Assembly (NCBI GenBank): GCA_016916535.1
Contig: CP070278.1
Span: 62,001 to 126,000 of the forward strand
Source: Dysgonomonadaceae bacterium zrk40
Lineage (GTDB): Bacteria; Bacteroidota; Bacteroidia; Bacteroidales; Dysgonomonadaceae
Direction: 5' to 3'
DNA length: 64,000 bases
Shown here in pieces: positions 52,871-61,446 of the stretch (its first letter is position 1; the number at the start of each line of letters is the position of its first letter). Below the pieces are notes generated by a model. It did not search any database, was not told the origin of the DNA, and saw only the letters and a program-made list of their open reading frames with translations. The translations under genes and the position numbers were made by a program.

Positions 52871-52900
52871 GCGTCAATTAGCGTCATTGTGCGTCAATAC
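52871..52900. promoter_or_regulatory. Three phased 10-bp direct repeats (GCGTCA) upstream of the HTH regulator
   Basis: GCGTCAATTA, GCGTCATTGT and GCGTCAATAC follow one another without gaps at 52871, 52881 and 52891, so identical faces of the helix are presented once per turn. They begin 23 bp upstream of the regulator's start codon, in the divergent gap to the peptide-importer operon. This suggests cooperative binding of the HTH protein and autoregulation. Confidence 0.6.
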
Positions 52901-52949
52901 GCGAAGTTGCCTGGCTTGCGCAAGCCGCTTATGCCTTTGCGCATGAAAT

Positions 52950-52965
52950 TTGACGGACCCGTCAA
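52950..52965. promoter_or_regulatory. Inverted CGTCAA motif in the same divergent gap
   Basis: TTGACG and CGTCAA form a dyad with a four-base spacer. The half-site is the same CGTCAA core as the three direct repeats 50 bp away. It lies 100 bp upstream of the binding-protein gene and may be the operator for that direction. Confidence 0.5.
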
Positions 52966-53064
52966 TCGCGCCTTCAGGCATTTCGATATCGCCTTTGCGA
53001 TCATCCGCAGTCGCGGGGCGACGCGGTCGATATGTGCAATGCTAAAACAGTCAGGGGAAACCAT

Positions 53065-54645
53065 ATGAGAAACACGAAATCAGCCATTCAGAAGACCGGC
53101 CTCAACCGTCGCGCCTTTCTGGCCTCCGCAGCCGCGGCCGGATTTGCGGCGACCGCTTCCGGTCTTCTCATTCCGCGCGAAAGCCTTGCGGCCGAAGAGC
53201 CGCAGCGCGGCGGTCATCTCGTTCTCGGCCTCGACGGCGGCCAGACCACCGATATTCTCGATCCCGGCACCTATGCCGGCAGCACCATGTTCCTGGTGGG
53301 CTTCACCTGGGGCGACCGGCTGGTGACCACCGATCCGGTATCCGGCGAGGCGCTGCCGAGCCTTGCCGAAAGCTGGACCTCTTCCGACGACGCGAAGACC
53401 TGGACCTTCAAGCTGCGCAAGGATGTGCGTTTTCATGACGGCACGCCGTTTACCGTCAACGACGCCGCCCAGACGCTCCGCCGCCATTCCGACAAGGATT
53501 CCACCTCCGCGGCTCTCGGCCTTCTCGAAGAGATCGAGACCATCGAGGAAAGCGGCGGGGATCTGGTGATCACGCTGAAGAACGGCAATGCCGACCTGCC
53601 GCTGATGCTGACGGACTATCACCTGCAGGTCCAGAAGAACGGCGGCATGGATGACCCCAACAGCGCCATCGGCACGGGCCCCTACAAGCTGGAAAGCTTC
53701 GAGCCGGGCATTCGCATTACCTTCTCGAAGAATGAGGATGACTGGAACGAGGATCGCGGCTTCGTCGACAGCGTCGAGGTTCTGGTCATCAACGACAACA
53801 CCGCCCGCATCGCGGCCCTTTCGTCCGGCAAGGTGCATTTCATCAACACGCTCAGCCCGAAGACGATGTCCTTGCTGTCGCGGGCGCCGAATATCGAAAC
53901 GATCAGCACCAAGGGCAAGGGCTTCTATTCCTTCCTGATGCATGGCGACACCGCGCCCTTCGATAATAACGATCTCAGAATGGCGCTGAAGCTCGCCATC
54001 GACCGCGAGGCGATGCTGAACACGGTGCTCGGCGGCTATGGCACGCTCGGCAACGATTATCCGGTCAACGATGCCTACGCGCTGGCGCCGACCGATATCC
54101 CGCAGCGGGCCTACGATCCGGAAGAAGCGGCGCACTACTTCAAGAAATCCGGCCACGAAGGCCCGATCCTGCTGCGCACCTCCGATGCCGCCTTTACCGG
54201 CGCGGTCGACGCCTCCGTCCTGTTCCAGGCCAATGCCAAGGAAGCGGGCATCGACCTCCAGCTGCAGCGCGAGCCGGCCGACGGTTACTGGTCGAATGTG
54301 TGGAACAAGAAGCCGTTCTGCGCCTCCTATTGGGGCGGCCGGGCGACGCAGGATATCCGCTACACCACAACCCAGCTTTCAACCTCGACCTGGAACGACA
54401 CCCGTTTCAAGGACCCCGAATTCGACAAGATGCTGCTCGAAGCCCGCGCCGAGACCGACCAGGACAAGCGCCGCGCGCTCTACCGCCAGATGGCGATCAT
54501 GGTGCGCGACAATAGCGGCCTGATCCTGCCGGTGTTCAACAATTACCTCAATGCCCGCTCGGTGAAGATGCAGGGCTGGATCGACGACGTCGGCAACGAC
54601 CTGTCCAACGGACAGATCGCCAGCCGCGCCTGGCTCGTTTCTTGA
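53065..54645 (+). CDS. ABC transporter substrate-binding protein, dipeptide/oligopeptide family (SBP_bac_5), Tat-exported
   Basis: 526 residues from ATG 53065 behind AGGGGAAA; an in-frame start at 53032 lacks a site. The Tat signal is LNRRAFLASAAAAGFAAT with cleavage near ~SLA-A (38). The mature protein begins PQRGGHLVLGLDGG. It includes the family-5 pattern LAESWTSSDDAKTWTFKLRKDVRFHDGTPF and later IGTGPYKLESFEPG. It delivers peptides, or in some members nickel, opines or glycosides, to the membrane complex encoded next. It is followed by an intercistronic hairpin. Confidence 0.92.
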   Translation: MRNTKSAIQKTGLNRRAFLASAAAAGFAATASGLLIPRESLAAEEPQRGGHLVLGLDGGQTTDILDPGTYAGSTMFLVGFTWGDRLVTTDPVSGEALPSLAESWTSSDDAKTWTFKLRKDVRFHDGTPFTVNDAAQTLRRHSDKDSTSAALGLLEEIETIEESGGDLVITLKNGNADLPLMLTDYHLQVQKNGGMDDPNSAIGTGPYKLESFEPGIRITFSKNEDDWNEDRGFVDSVEVLVINDNTARIAALSSGKVHFINTLSPKTMSLLSRAPNIETISTKGKGFYSFLMHGDTAPFDNNDLRMALKLAIDREAMLNTVLGGYGTLGNDYPVNDAYALAPTDIPQRAYDPEEAAHYFKKSGHEGPILLRTSDAAFTGAVDASVLFQANAKEAGIDLQLQREPADGYWSNVWNKKPFCASYWGGRATQDIRYTTTQLSTSTWNDTRFKDPEFDKMLLEARAETDQDKRRALYRQMAIMVRDNSGLILPVFNNYLNARSVKMQGWIDDVGNDLSNGQIASRAWLVS

Positions 54646-54660
54646 TCCGAAGAAAAGAGG

Positions 54661-54685
54661 AAGCCGCGGGATCAAGCCGCGGCTT
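54661..54685 (+). promoter_or_regulatory. Intercistronic hairpin after the dipeptide-binding-protein gene
   Basis: A perfect 9-bp stem, AAGCCGCGG (54661-54669) with CCGCGGCTT (54677-54685) and a seven-base loop, lies between the binding-protein stop (54645) and the preferred permease start (54696). The position repeats that of the hairpin after the PhnS-like gene and probably sets the binding-protein-to-transporter ratio. Confidence 0.68.
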
Positions 54686-54695
54686 TCACACCCCC

Positions 54696-55727
54696 ATGAC
54701 AGAAACACAACCAACACCAACCGCCCCTGTCGGCGCGCCCTCTCCCGGCCTGATCTTCGTTTTGCGCGCGCGCTTTCCCATGGCAAGCCGTATCGGCGAG
54801 CGGATCGTGCTCGGCATAGGCCTGCTTCTCGCCAGTTCGATCCTGATCTTCGCCGGGATCGAAATCCTGCCCGGCGACTTCGCCGAGACCTATCTCGGTC
54901 AGGCGGCAACGCCGCAGGCGATCGCCAATCTGCGCGCCGAATTCGGCCTCGACCAGCCGCTCGTGACCCGCTATTTCGACTGGCTCGTCGGCATATTGCA
55001 TGGCGATTTCGGAACGTCCTGGGCAAGCGGCCAGTCCGTCAGCGGCCAGATTGCCGCCCGGCTGGGCAATTCGCTGCTTCTGGCGGGCGCCGCAGCCGTG
55101 ATCGCCGTTCCGCTCGCCGTCGGCCTTGGCCTTCTCGCCGTGCTCTATCGCGACCGTCTGGCGGACCGGCTGATCAACCTCGTCTCGCTTGCCGCCGTCT
55201 CGCTGCCGGAATTCTTCGTCGCCTATCTGCTGATCATGGTGTTCGTGGTCCAGCATCCGGTCGCAGCCTTTCCGGCCACGGTCTATGACAGTATGAGCCT
55301 GTGGCAGAAGCTTCAGACCATCATCCTTCCGGTGGCGACGCTGGTTCTGGTGGTGCTCGCCCACATGATGCGGATGACCCGTGCGGCGATCATCAATGTA
55401 ATGTCCTCCGCCTATATGGAGACCGCCGAGCTGAAAGGCATCGGCGCGATGCGGGCGATCGTGAAACACGCGGCCCCCAATGCGCTGGCGCCGATCATCA
55501 ATGTCGTGGCCCTCAACCTCGCCTATCTGATCGTCGGCGTCGTCGTGGTCGAGGTGGTTTTCGTCTACCCCGGCATGGGCCAGTACATGGTCGATGCGGT
55601 GACGATACGCGACTTGCCGGTGGTGCAGGGCTGCGGGCTGGTCTTCGCCGCGATCTATATTCTGCTCAACATGACAGCCGACATTCTGTCCATTGTCGTC
55701 AATCCGCGTCTGAGGCATCCGCGATGA
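54696..55727 (+). CDS. ABC transporter permease, DppB-like
   Basis: 343 residues from ATG 54696 (MTETQPTPTAP), placed after the hairpin; a start at 54642, overlapping the previous gene, is possible but would put the hairpin inside the coding sequence. The first helix is at ~35-55 (RIVLGIGLLLASSILIFAGIEILPGDFAE). It has the DppB features AEFGLDQPLVTRYFDWLVGILHGDFGTSW and the EAA loop METAELKGIGAMRAIVKHAAPNAL. Inner-membrane channel half for peptide-type substrates. Confidence 0.9.
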   Translation: MTETQPTPTAPVGAPSPGLIFVLRARFPMASRIGERIVLGIGLLLASSILIFAGIEILPGDFAETYLGQAATPQAIANLRAEFGLDQPLVTRYFDWLVGILHGDFGTSWASGQSVSGQIAARLGNSLLLAGAAAVIAVPLAVGLGLLAVLYRDRLADRLINLVSLAAVSLPEFFVAYLLIMVFVVQHPVAAFPATVYDSMSLWQKLQTIILPVATLVLVVLAHMMRMTRAAIINVMSSAYMETAELKGIGAMRAIVKHAAPNALAPIINVVALNLAYLIVGVVVVEVVFVYPGMGQYMVDAVTIRDLPVVQGCGLVFAAIYILLNMTADILSIVVNPRLRHPR

Positions 55728-56548
55728 ATATCCGTTCCGTTCCGCTGACGGCGTGGATCGGCATGGCCGGTATCGCCATCGCCGTCATCGCCGCCGTCTT
55801 TGCGCCCTTTCTCGCGCCCTACGGCGAAAATCAGGTTGTCGGAAGCCCCTGGGAGGCGGCGAGCGCGGCCTTTCCGCTCGGGACCGACAATCTCGGCCGG
55901 GACCTGCTGTCGCGCATGATCTACGGCGCGCGCATGACGCTGTTCGTGTCGTTTTGCGCCACCGTGCTTGCCTTCTCGCTGGGCGTTGTCCTGAGCTTCG
56001 TAGCGGCCGTCATGCGCGGCATAGTCGATATGGGCCTGTCGCGCCTCAACGACCTGATGATGTCGATCCCGACGCTGATCTTCGCGCTGATCGTGCTGGC
56101 GGCGCTGCCCCAGAACCTGTTCGTGCTGATCGTGGTCATGGCGGTGCTCGATTCCACCCGCGTGTTCCGTCTCGGACGGGCACTGGCGGGCGATATCGCC
56201 GTGATGGACTTCGTCGAGGCGGCAAGGCTGCGCGGCGAAAAGACGGTCTGGATCGTGTTCCGCGAGATCCTGCCGAACGCGATGACGCCGTTGCTTGCCG
56301 AATTCGGCCTGCGGCTCGCCTTCGCCGTTCTGTTCATCTCCACCCTGTCTTTCCTCGGGCTCGGCATCCAGCCGCCGACCGCCGACTGGGGCGGCATGGT
56401 CAAGGACAACAAGGACGGCATCATCTTCGGCGTGTCCGCGGCGCTGGTGCCGGGGGCCGCGATTGCCGCGCTCACCATCTCCATCAATCTCGTCGTCGAC
56501 TGGCTGCTGAAACGCACATCCAGCCTGAAAGGAGGCCGCGGTGGCTGA
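55724..56548 (+). CDS. ABC transporter permease, DppC-like
   Basis: 274 residues from the ATGA overlap at 55724 (MNIRSVPLTAWIGMAG). It has the DppC hallmarks PLGTDNLGRDLLSRMIYGARMTL (~45-67), the EAA loop DFVEAARLRGEKTVWIVFREILPN (~165) and FLGLGIQPPTADWGGMVKDN. About six hydrophobic helices. It pairs with the DppB-like permease; its stop overlaps the fused ATPase start by eight bases. Confidence 0.92.
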   Translation: MNIRSVPLTAWIGMAGIAIAVIAAVFAPFLAPYGENQVVGSPWEAASAAFPLGTDNLGRDLLSRMIYGARMTLFVSFCATVLAFSLGVVLSFVAAVMRGIVDMGLSRLNDLMMSIPTLIFALIVLAALPQNLFVLIVVMAVLDSTRVFRLGRALAGDIAVMDFVEAARLRGEKTVWIVFREILPNAMTPLLAEFGLRLAFAVLFISTLSFLGLGIQPPTADWGGMVKDNKDGIIFGVSAALVPGAAIAALTISINLVVDWLLKRTSSLKGGRGG

Positions 56549-58193
56549 GCTTCAAACATCGGACGAATCCCCTCTGCTTCAGGTCCGTAACCTGCAGATC
56601 GGCGCGATGGCCTATCCGCCGGGCGAACGCCCGCATCCGATCGAGATCGTCAAGGACGTGAGTTTCACGCTGGAACGCGGCAAGGTGCTCGGGCTGATCG
56701 GCGAATCGGGCGCGGGCAAGTCCACCATCGGGCTCTCGCCGCTCGCCTATGGGCGCGGCGGCGTCACCATCACCGGCGGCGAAGTGCTGTTGGACGGCGT
56801 CGATATCCTGAAGCTCGGCAAGTCCGGCACGCGGGCGCTGCGCGGCGCGCGGGTCTGCTATGTCTCGCAATCGGCGGCGGCCTCGTTCAATCCGGCCCAC
56901 AAGCTCGGCGATCAGGTGATCGAGGCGACCGTGCGCCACGGGCTGATGAGCCGTGGCAAGGCCCGGAAGCGTGCTGTCGAACTGTTCGATATCCTCGGCC
57001 TGCCGGATCCGGAGAGTTTCGGCAACCGCTATCCCCACCAGGTGTCCGGCGGACAGTTGCAGCGGGCGATGACGGCGATGGCGCTCTGCAGCCATCCGGA
57101 ACTGATCGTCTTCGACGAGCCGACAACGGCGCTGGACGTCACCACCCAGATCGACGTTCTGGCCGCGATCAAAAATGCGATCGCCAGGACCGGAACCGCC
57201 GCGCTCTACATCACCCATGACCTCGCGGTAGTGGCCCAGGTCGCCGACGACATCATGGTGCTGCGCAACGGCGAAACCGTGGAATATGGCAGCGTTGAAA
57301 AGATCATCGAAAACCCCGATGCCGAATACACCCGCGAACTGGTGAATGTCCGCGCGATCCGCCACGCGGAGGCCGCCGACCAGTCCGACCGCTTCTTCGA
57401 GATGAACAACATCTCGGCCTCCTACGGCACCATGCCGGTGCTGTTTGATGTGTCGCTGCATGTTCCCAAGGGGCAGACGCTCGCGATTGTCGGCGAATCC
57501 GGTTCGGGCAAATCGACACTTGCGCGGGTCGCCACCGGGCTTCTGCCGCCGACAGCCGGTAGCGTGCGGTTCAATGGAAAAGACCTGCCGCCGGCGCTGA
57601 AGAACCGCAGCCGCGAGGAGCTGCGGCAGCTTCAGCTGATCTATCAGATGGCCGACACCGCCATGAACCCGCGCCAGACCGTGGGCGGCATCATCGGCAG
57701 GGCTGTGACCTTCTACGAGGGCCTGCGCGGTTCGGCGCGCCACAGCCGGGTCAACGAGTTGCTCGAGCAGATCGAAATGGGCAGCGGTTTCTACGACCGT
57801 TACCCCGCCGAGCTTTCCGGCGGCCAGAAACAGCGCGTGGCGATTGCCCGCGCGCTGGCCGCCCGGCCGGAGCTGATCATCTGCGACGAACCGACCTCGG
57901 CGCTCGACCCGCTGGTGGCCGACGGCATTTTGAAGCTGCTGCTGCAGCTTCAGAAGGAAAAGCAGCTTTCCTACATCTTCATCACCCACGACATCGCCAT
58001 TGTCCGGGCGATTGCCGACAGCGTGGCGGTGATGCATCAGGGCAAATTGGTCCGTTTCGGCCCCAAGGCGGAGGCGCTTTCCCCGCCCTTCGACGACTAT
58101 ACCGATCTGCTGCTGAAATCCGTGCCCGAAATGAAGATCGGCTGGCTGGAAGAGGTGCTTGCCAACCGCAGGACTTCCAGCGCCGGCAACTGA
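56541..58193 (+). CDS. Fused ABC ATPase (DppD-DppF type), two nucleotide-binding domains
   Basis: 550 residues from GTG 56541 with AAAGGAGG upstream. Domain 1 (~10-285) has Walker [12 protein letters not shown], signature [15 protein letters not shown] and Walker [13 protein letters not shown]. Domain 2 (~290-540) has [27 protein letters not shown] and [12 protein letters not shown]. Normally these are two proteins (DppD and DppF); the fusion is common in alphaproteobacterial peptide importers. It completes a canonical importer together with the preceding three genes. Confidence 0.94.
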   Translation: MAELQTSDESPLLQVRNLQIGAMAYPPGERPHPIEIVKDVSFTLERGKVLGLIGESGAGKSTIGLSPLAYGRGGVTITGGEVLLDGVDILKLGKSGTRALRGARVCYVSQSAAASFNPAHKLGDQVIEATVRHGLMSRGKARKRAVELFDILGLPDPESFGNRYPHQVSGGQLQRAMTAMALCSHPELIVFDEPTTALDVTTQIDVLAAIKNAIARTGTAALYITHDLAVVAQVADDIMVLRNGETVEYGSVEKIIENPDAEYTRELVNVRAIRHAEAADQSDRFFEMNNISASYGTMPVLFDVSLHVPKGQTLAIVGESGSGKSTLARVATGLLPPTAGSVRFNGKDLPPALKNRSREELRQLQLIYQMADTAMNPRQTVGGIIGRAVTFYEGLRGSARHSRVNELLEQIEMGSGFYDRYPAELSGGQKQRVAIARALAARPELIICDEPTSALDPLVADGILKLLLQLQKEKQLSYIFITHDIAIVRAIADSVAVMHQGKLVRFGPKAEALSPPFDDYTDLLLKSVPEMKIGWLEEVLANRRTSSAGN

Positions 58194-58204
58194 CACATTC
58201 CGGC

Positions 58205-58224
58205 CGGGCCACCCCTCCGGCCCG
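58205..58224 (+). promoter_or_regulatory. Short intercistronic hairpin before the CocE/NonD hydrolase
   Basis: CGGGCC (58205-58210) and GGCCCG (58219-58224) with an eight-base pyrimidine-rich loop, 11 bp after the ATPase stop codon. It is weaker than the other intercistronic hairpins and lacks a T-run. Confidence 0.35.
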
Positions 58225-58267
58225 CGCTCCCTTACTGACAGACCCCGAATACGAAAAGGTCAAAACC

Positions 58268-60262
58268 ATGGCGAAACAAGGTTTTACGACGTCCGAGGAC
58301 CAGTGGATCACGCTTGCGGACGGCACGCGCCTGGCAACGCGAATCTGGATGCCGGACGGCGCGGCCGACAAGCCGGTGCCAACCGTGCTGGAATATCTGC
58401 CCTACCGCAAGCGCGGCGGAACCGATCCGCGCGACGAATCCACCTATCCGGTCTTCGCCGCCGCCGGCATTGCCGGTGTGCGGGTCGATATCCGCGGGTC
58501 GGGCGAATCCGACGGCGTCATCGATGGCGAATATACCCCGCGCGAACTCTCCGATGCCTGTGAAATTCTCGAATGGATCGCCGCACAGCCCTGGTCGAAC
58601 GGCAATGTCGGCATGATGGGCATTTCCTGGGGCGGGTTCAACTGCCTGCAGGTGGCCGCCCTCAAGCCGCCGCAGTTGAAGGCCGTGATCTCGATCGCCT
58701 CCACCGTCGACCGTTACAATGACGATATTCACTACAAGAACGGCACGCATCTCTCCGCCCAGCTCTCATGGGCGGGCACGATGCTCGCCTATCAGTCGCG
58801 CACGCCGGATATCGATCTCGTCGGCGACCGGTGGAAGGACATGTGGCTGGAGCGGCTGGAAGGCCAGCCCTTCTTCATGGAGGAATGGCTTGCCCATCAG
58901 CGCCGCGACGATTTCTGGAAACACGGGTCGATCTGCGAGGATTTCGACGGGTTCCCGGTTCCCGCGCTGGTCATTGCCGGCTGGGCGGATGGCTATCGCA
59001 ATACGCCGCTGAAGGCGATCGAGGGCCTCGGCGACAGGGGCAAGGCGATCGTCGGCCCGTGGGTGCACAAATATCCGCATTTCGCCTGGCCGAAACCGCG
59101 CATGGACTTCCACGCCGAAGCCATCGCCTGGTGGAAACGCTGGCTGGACGATGCCGGTAATGGTGCTGAACAGCTCCCGCAGATGCGCGCCTATATCCTC
59201 GATGGACCGCGCCCGGCGCTGAGGCGCGACAGCGATCCCGGCTACTGGGTCGCCAAGCAGTCCTGGGAAGCGCCAGAGACGGACACTCTGACGGTTGGAG
59301 CCGACGGCACGCTCAACGCGACAGGTGGCAGCGAGGGCACAGGCGACATCTATCTGCGCTCCCCGCTCGACACCGGCATCAGCGGCGGCGAATGGTTCAC
59401 GCTGAAGCCTGACGCGGAGATCGCCGGCGATCAGCGCAGCGATGACGGCGGTTCGCTGACCTTCCAGACAGCGCCGCTTGCGGAAGAGGCCGTCTATCTA
59501 GGCGCGCCGGAACTTACCGTCGATGTTGCCTGCGAGGGCGACTGGGAAAACCTCGCCGTGCGGATCATCGATGTCCATCCCGACGGCACGGAGACCCGCG
59601 CCTGCTACGGCGTCCTGAACCTTGCCCATCGCGACGGTAACGAAACGCCGGCCAAGATGCCGCGCGGCGAGAAGACGCGCATCACCATGCAGCTTGACGC
59701 CATGGGCTATCGCTTCGCGCCGGGCCATCGCATCAAGCTCGCGCTTTCCACAAGCTACTGGCCGATCATTCTGCCGTCACCCGAAGCGCCGGGGCTCACG
59801 ATCGATACCGCGAGCATCCGCCTTGCCCTGCCGCTCCTCGGCGATCATGAGCGCATCACCGTCGCCGAGCCGGAAAACCCAAATCCGCTGCCGCAATATG
59901 AAATGCGGTCACCGGAGGAGACCCGCCGCTCGGTCGAAAAGGATCTGGTCACAGGGCTGACCCACTACCGCATCTACGAAGACACCGGGCTGGAAGTGCA
60001 TCCGCAAAATGGATTGCGCACGCAGGAAATCCGCAATGAGGACTGGTCGATCGACCCCAACGACCCGCTGTCGATGAAGGGCGATATCGACTGGAATATC
60101 CGGATCGAGCGCGATGGCTGGTCGGTTTCGACCAGGACAACCACGACAATGCGCTGCACGAATAAGGACTGGATCATCGCGGCAAGCGTGACGGCATTCG
60201 AAGGCGACCGCGAAATCTTCGCGAAGTCCTTCGAACAGCGCATCCCCCGCGATTTCATGTAG
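58268..60262 (+). CDS. CocE/NonD-family hydrolase (X-Pro dipeptidyl-peptidase-like, S15)
   Basis: 664 residues. The N-terminal alpha/beta hydrolase domain has LATRIWMPDGAADKPVPTVLEYLPYRKR, VRVDIRGSGESDG, and the nucleophile Ser in MMGISWGGFNCLQVA (~119). A C-terminal jelly-roll domain begins near ~345 (GDIYLRSPLDTGISGG) and includes YRFAPGHRIKLALSTSYWPIILPSPE. The family includes cocaine esterase, glutaryl acylases and X-Pro peptidases. There is no signal peptide, so it is cytoplasmic. Its position as the last gene of a peptide importer operon (74 bp gap) suggests it cleaves an amide or ester in the imported compound. Confidence 0.9.
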   Translation: MAKQGFTTSEDQWITLADGTRLATRIWMPDGAADKPVPTVLEYLPYRKRGGTDPRDESTYPVFAAAGIAGVRVDIRGSGESDGVIDGEYTPRELSDACEILEWIAAQPWSNGNVGMMGISWGGFNCLQVAALKPPQLKAVISIASTVDRYNDDIHYKNGTHLSAQLSWAGTMLAYQSRTPDIDLVGDRWKDMWLERLEGQPFFMEEWLAHQRRDDFWKHGSICEDFDGFPVPALVIAGWADGYRNTPLKAIEGLGDRGKAIVGPWVHKYPHFAWPKPRMDFHAEAIAWWKRWLDDAGNGAEQLPQMRAYILDGPRPALRRDSDPGYWVAKQSWEAPETDTLTVGADGTLNATGGSEGTGDIYLRSPLDTGISGGEWFTLKPDAEIAGDQRSDDGGSLTFQTAPLAEEAVYLGAPELTVDVACEGDWENLAVRIIDVHPDGTETRACYGVLNLAHRDGNETPAKMPRGEKTRITMQLDAMGYRFAPGHRIKLALSTSYWPIILPSPEAPGLTIDTASIRLALPLLGDHERITVAEPENPNPLPQYEMRSPEETRRSVEKDLVTGLTHYRIYEDTGLEVHPQNGLRTQEIRNEDWSIDPNDPLSMKGDIDWNIRIERDGWSVSTRTTTTMRCTNKDWIIAASVTAFEGDREIFAKSFEQRIPRDFM

Positions 60263-60442
60263 TCGGCGCTGCCGCCGGGCATCGGGCGATGGATCGACAT
60301 CCCCCGATGCTCCGCTTTCCATCTATTGAGATGTCGGATGGACAAAAGCCGGATTCTGCTTTTCGCTCGACGCCGCAATGGCGACGGCGAGGAAGCGGAA
60401 GGTGCCTGCCATTCTGTGTACTTCCGCCGCCAGCCGACACCG

Positions 60443-60994
60443 CTACATCAGGTTGGGCAACAGAAGCGCGATCGTGGGGAAAATCAGGATCAGGACGAGA
60501 CGGACGACATCGACGACCAGAAAGCTCGAAAGCCCCCTGAATATCGTCGCAAGCGAGACGTCCTTGACCACCGAGCGCAACACGAAGGCGTTGAGGCCCA
60601 TGGGCGGCGTGATGTAGCTGACCTCGGTGACGATCACGACATAAATGCCGAACCAGATCAGATCAAAGCCGTATTGGGCGACGATCGGATAGAAAATCGG
60701 CACGGTCAGCGTAATCATCGACAGGCCTTCCAGCATGCAGCCGAGCACGAGGTAAATCAGGGTGATCATCAGGATCACGCCCCACGGATTGTCGCCGAAA
60801 CCCGTCAGAATGGTCTGCATGTCGCTCGTCATGCCGGAGAGATTGACATAATTGGCGAATGTCAGCGCGCCGAACAGGATGAAATTCATCATCGCTGTGG
60901 TCTTGGCCGTGTCGTAAAGCGTCGAAAGCGCTTCCAGCGTGGCGTACGAAGGCTGTGCCATGCTGCGCCAGCGCGCGGGCGTCAGGCTCTCCAT
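60443..60994 (-). pseudogene. Truncated TRAP transporter large permease (DctM C-terminal part)
   Basis: 183 codons encode the last ~165 residues of a DctM-type permease: TTAMMNFILFGALTFANYV, IYLVLGCMLEGLSMITLTVPIFYP, VSYITPPMGLNAFVLRSV and a final hydrophobic helix. Full-length DctM proteins are ~425-430 residues, so the first ~250 are missing. Upstream of ~60930 the sequence stops looking like this family, and the next gene starts 87 bp away. No small permease (DctQ) or binding protein (DctP) is next to it. A short expressed peptide is possible but not a working transporter. Confidence 0.75.
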
Positions 60995-61080
60995 GCGGAC
61001 GCCGTCAATCGTGATTTCGCACCTCGTTACAAGCCTTGAGTTCCAAACCGGAAGTGCGTTGTGGCGGGGCTCAAGACCGC

Positions 61081-61410
61081 TCAGGATAATTTCAGAAAGT
61101 CCTCACGCATCGGCACGAAAGTGTCGAGCAGCTTGCCGGCTTTCAGGCAGCGGCAGCCATGCGGAACATCGGGAGCCTTGTAGAGCAAGTCGCCGGCCTT
61201 CACGATCTTGGTTTCATCGCCGATGGTGAATTCGAACGTGCCGGAAAGAACATAGGTGAACTGCTCATGGTAGTGGTGATGAAGCGGCCCGATGGCGCCT
61301 TCCTCGAAGGATACTTCGACCGACATGCCGTTTTCGCTGTAGGCAAGGATTTTCCGGCTCACGCCGTCACCCAGATCCTCGACCTGGACGTCATTGCTGT
61401 AAACAAACAT
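61081..61410 (-). CDS. KdgF-like cupin protein
   Basis: 109 residues, a single cupin domain. Motif 1 is GPLHHHYHEQFTYVLSGTFEF (metal ligands His44, His46, Gln50 by pattern) and motif 2 is KAGDLLYKAPDVPHGCRC (final His). This matches the KdgF group, which speeds conversion of unsaturated uronates from pectin or alginate to the linear ketone. The upstream heparinase-like lyase would generate such sugars, which supports the assignment. The ribosome site GGAGGAAGA is clear. Confidence 0.82.
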   Translation of the reverse strand: MFVYSNDVQVEDLGDGVSRKILAYSENGMSVEVSFEEGAIGPLHHHYHEQFTYVLSGTFEFTIGDETKIVKAGDLLYKAPDVPHGCRCLKAGKLLDTFVPMREDFLKLS

Positions 61411-61446
61411 CTTTCTTCCTCCTTTCGACAGGACGAAAACCGTCCG

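Noticed and set aside
60995-61080. Open minus-strand sequence running into the DctM remnant as a missing N-terminus
   Set aside because: The encoded residues are not hydrophobic and use untypical codons; they do not look like DctM helices.
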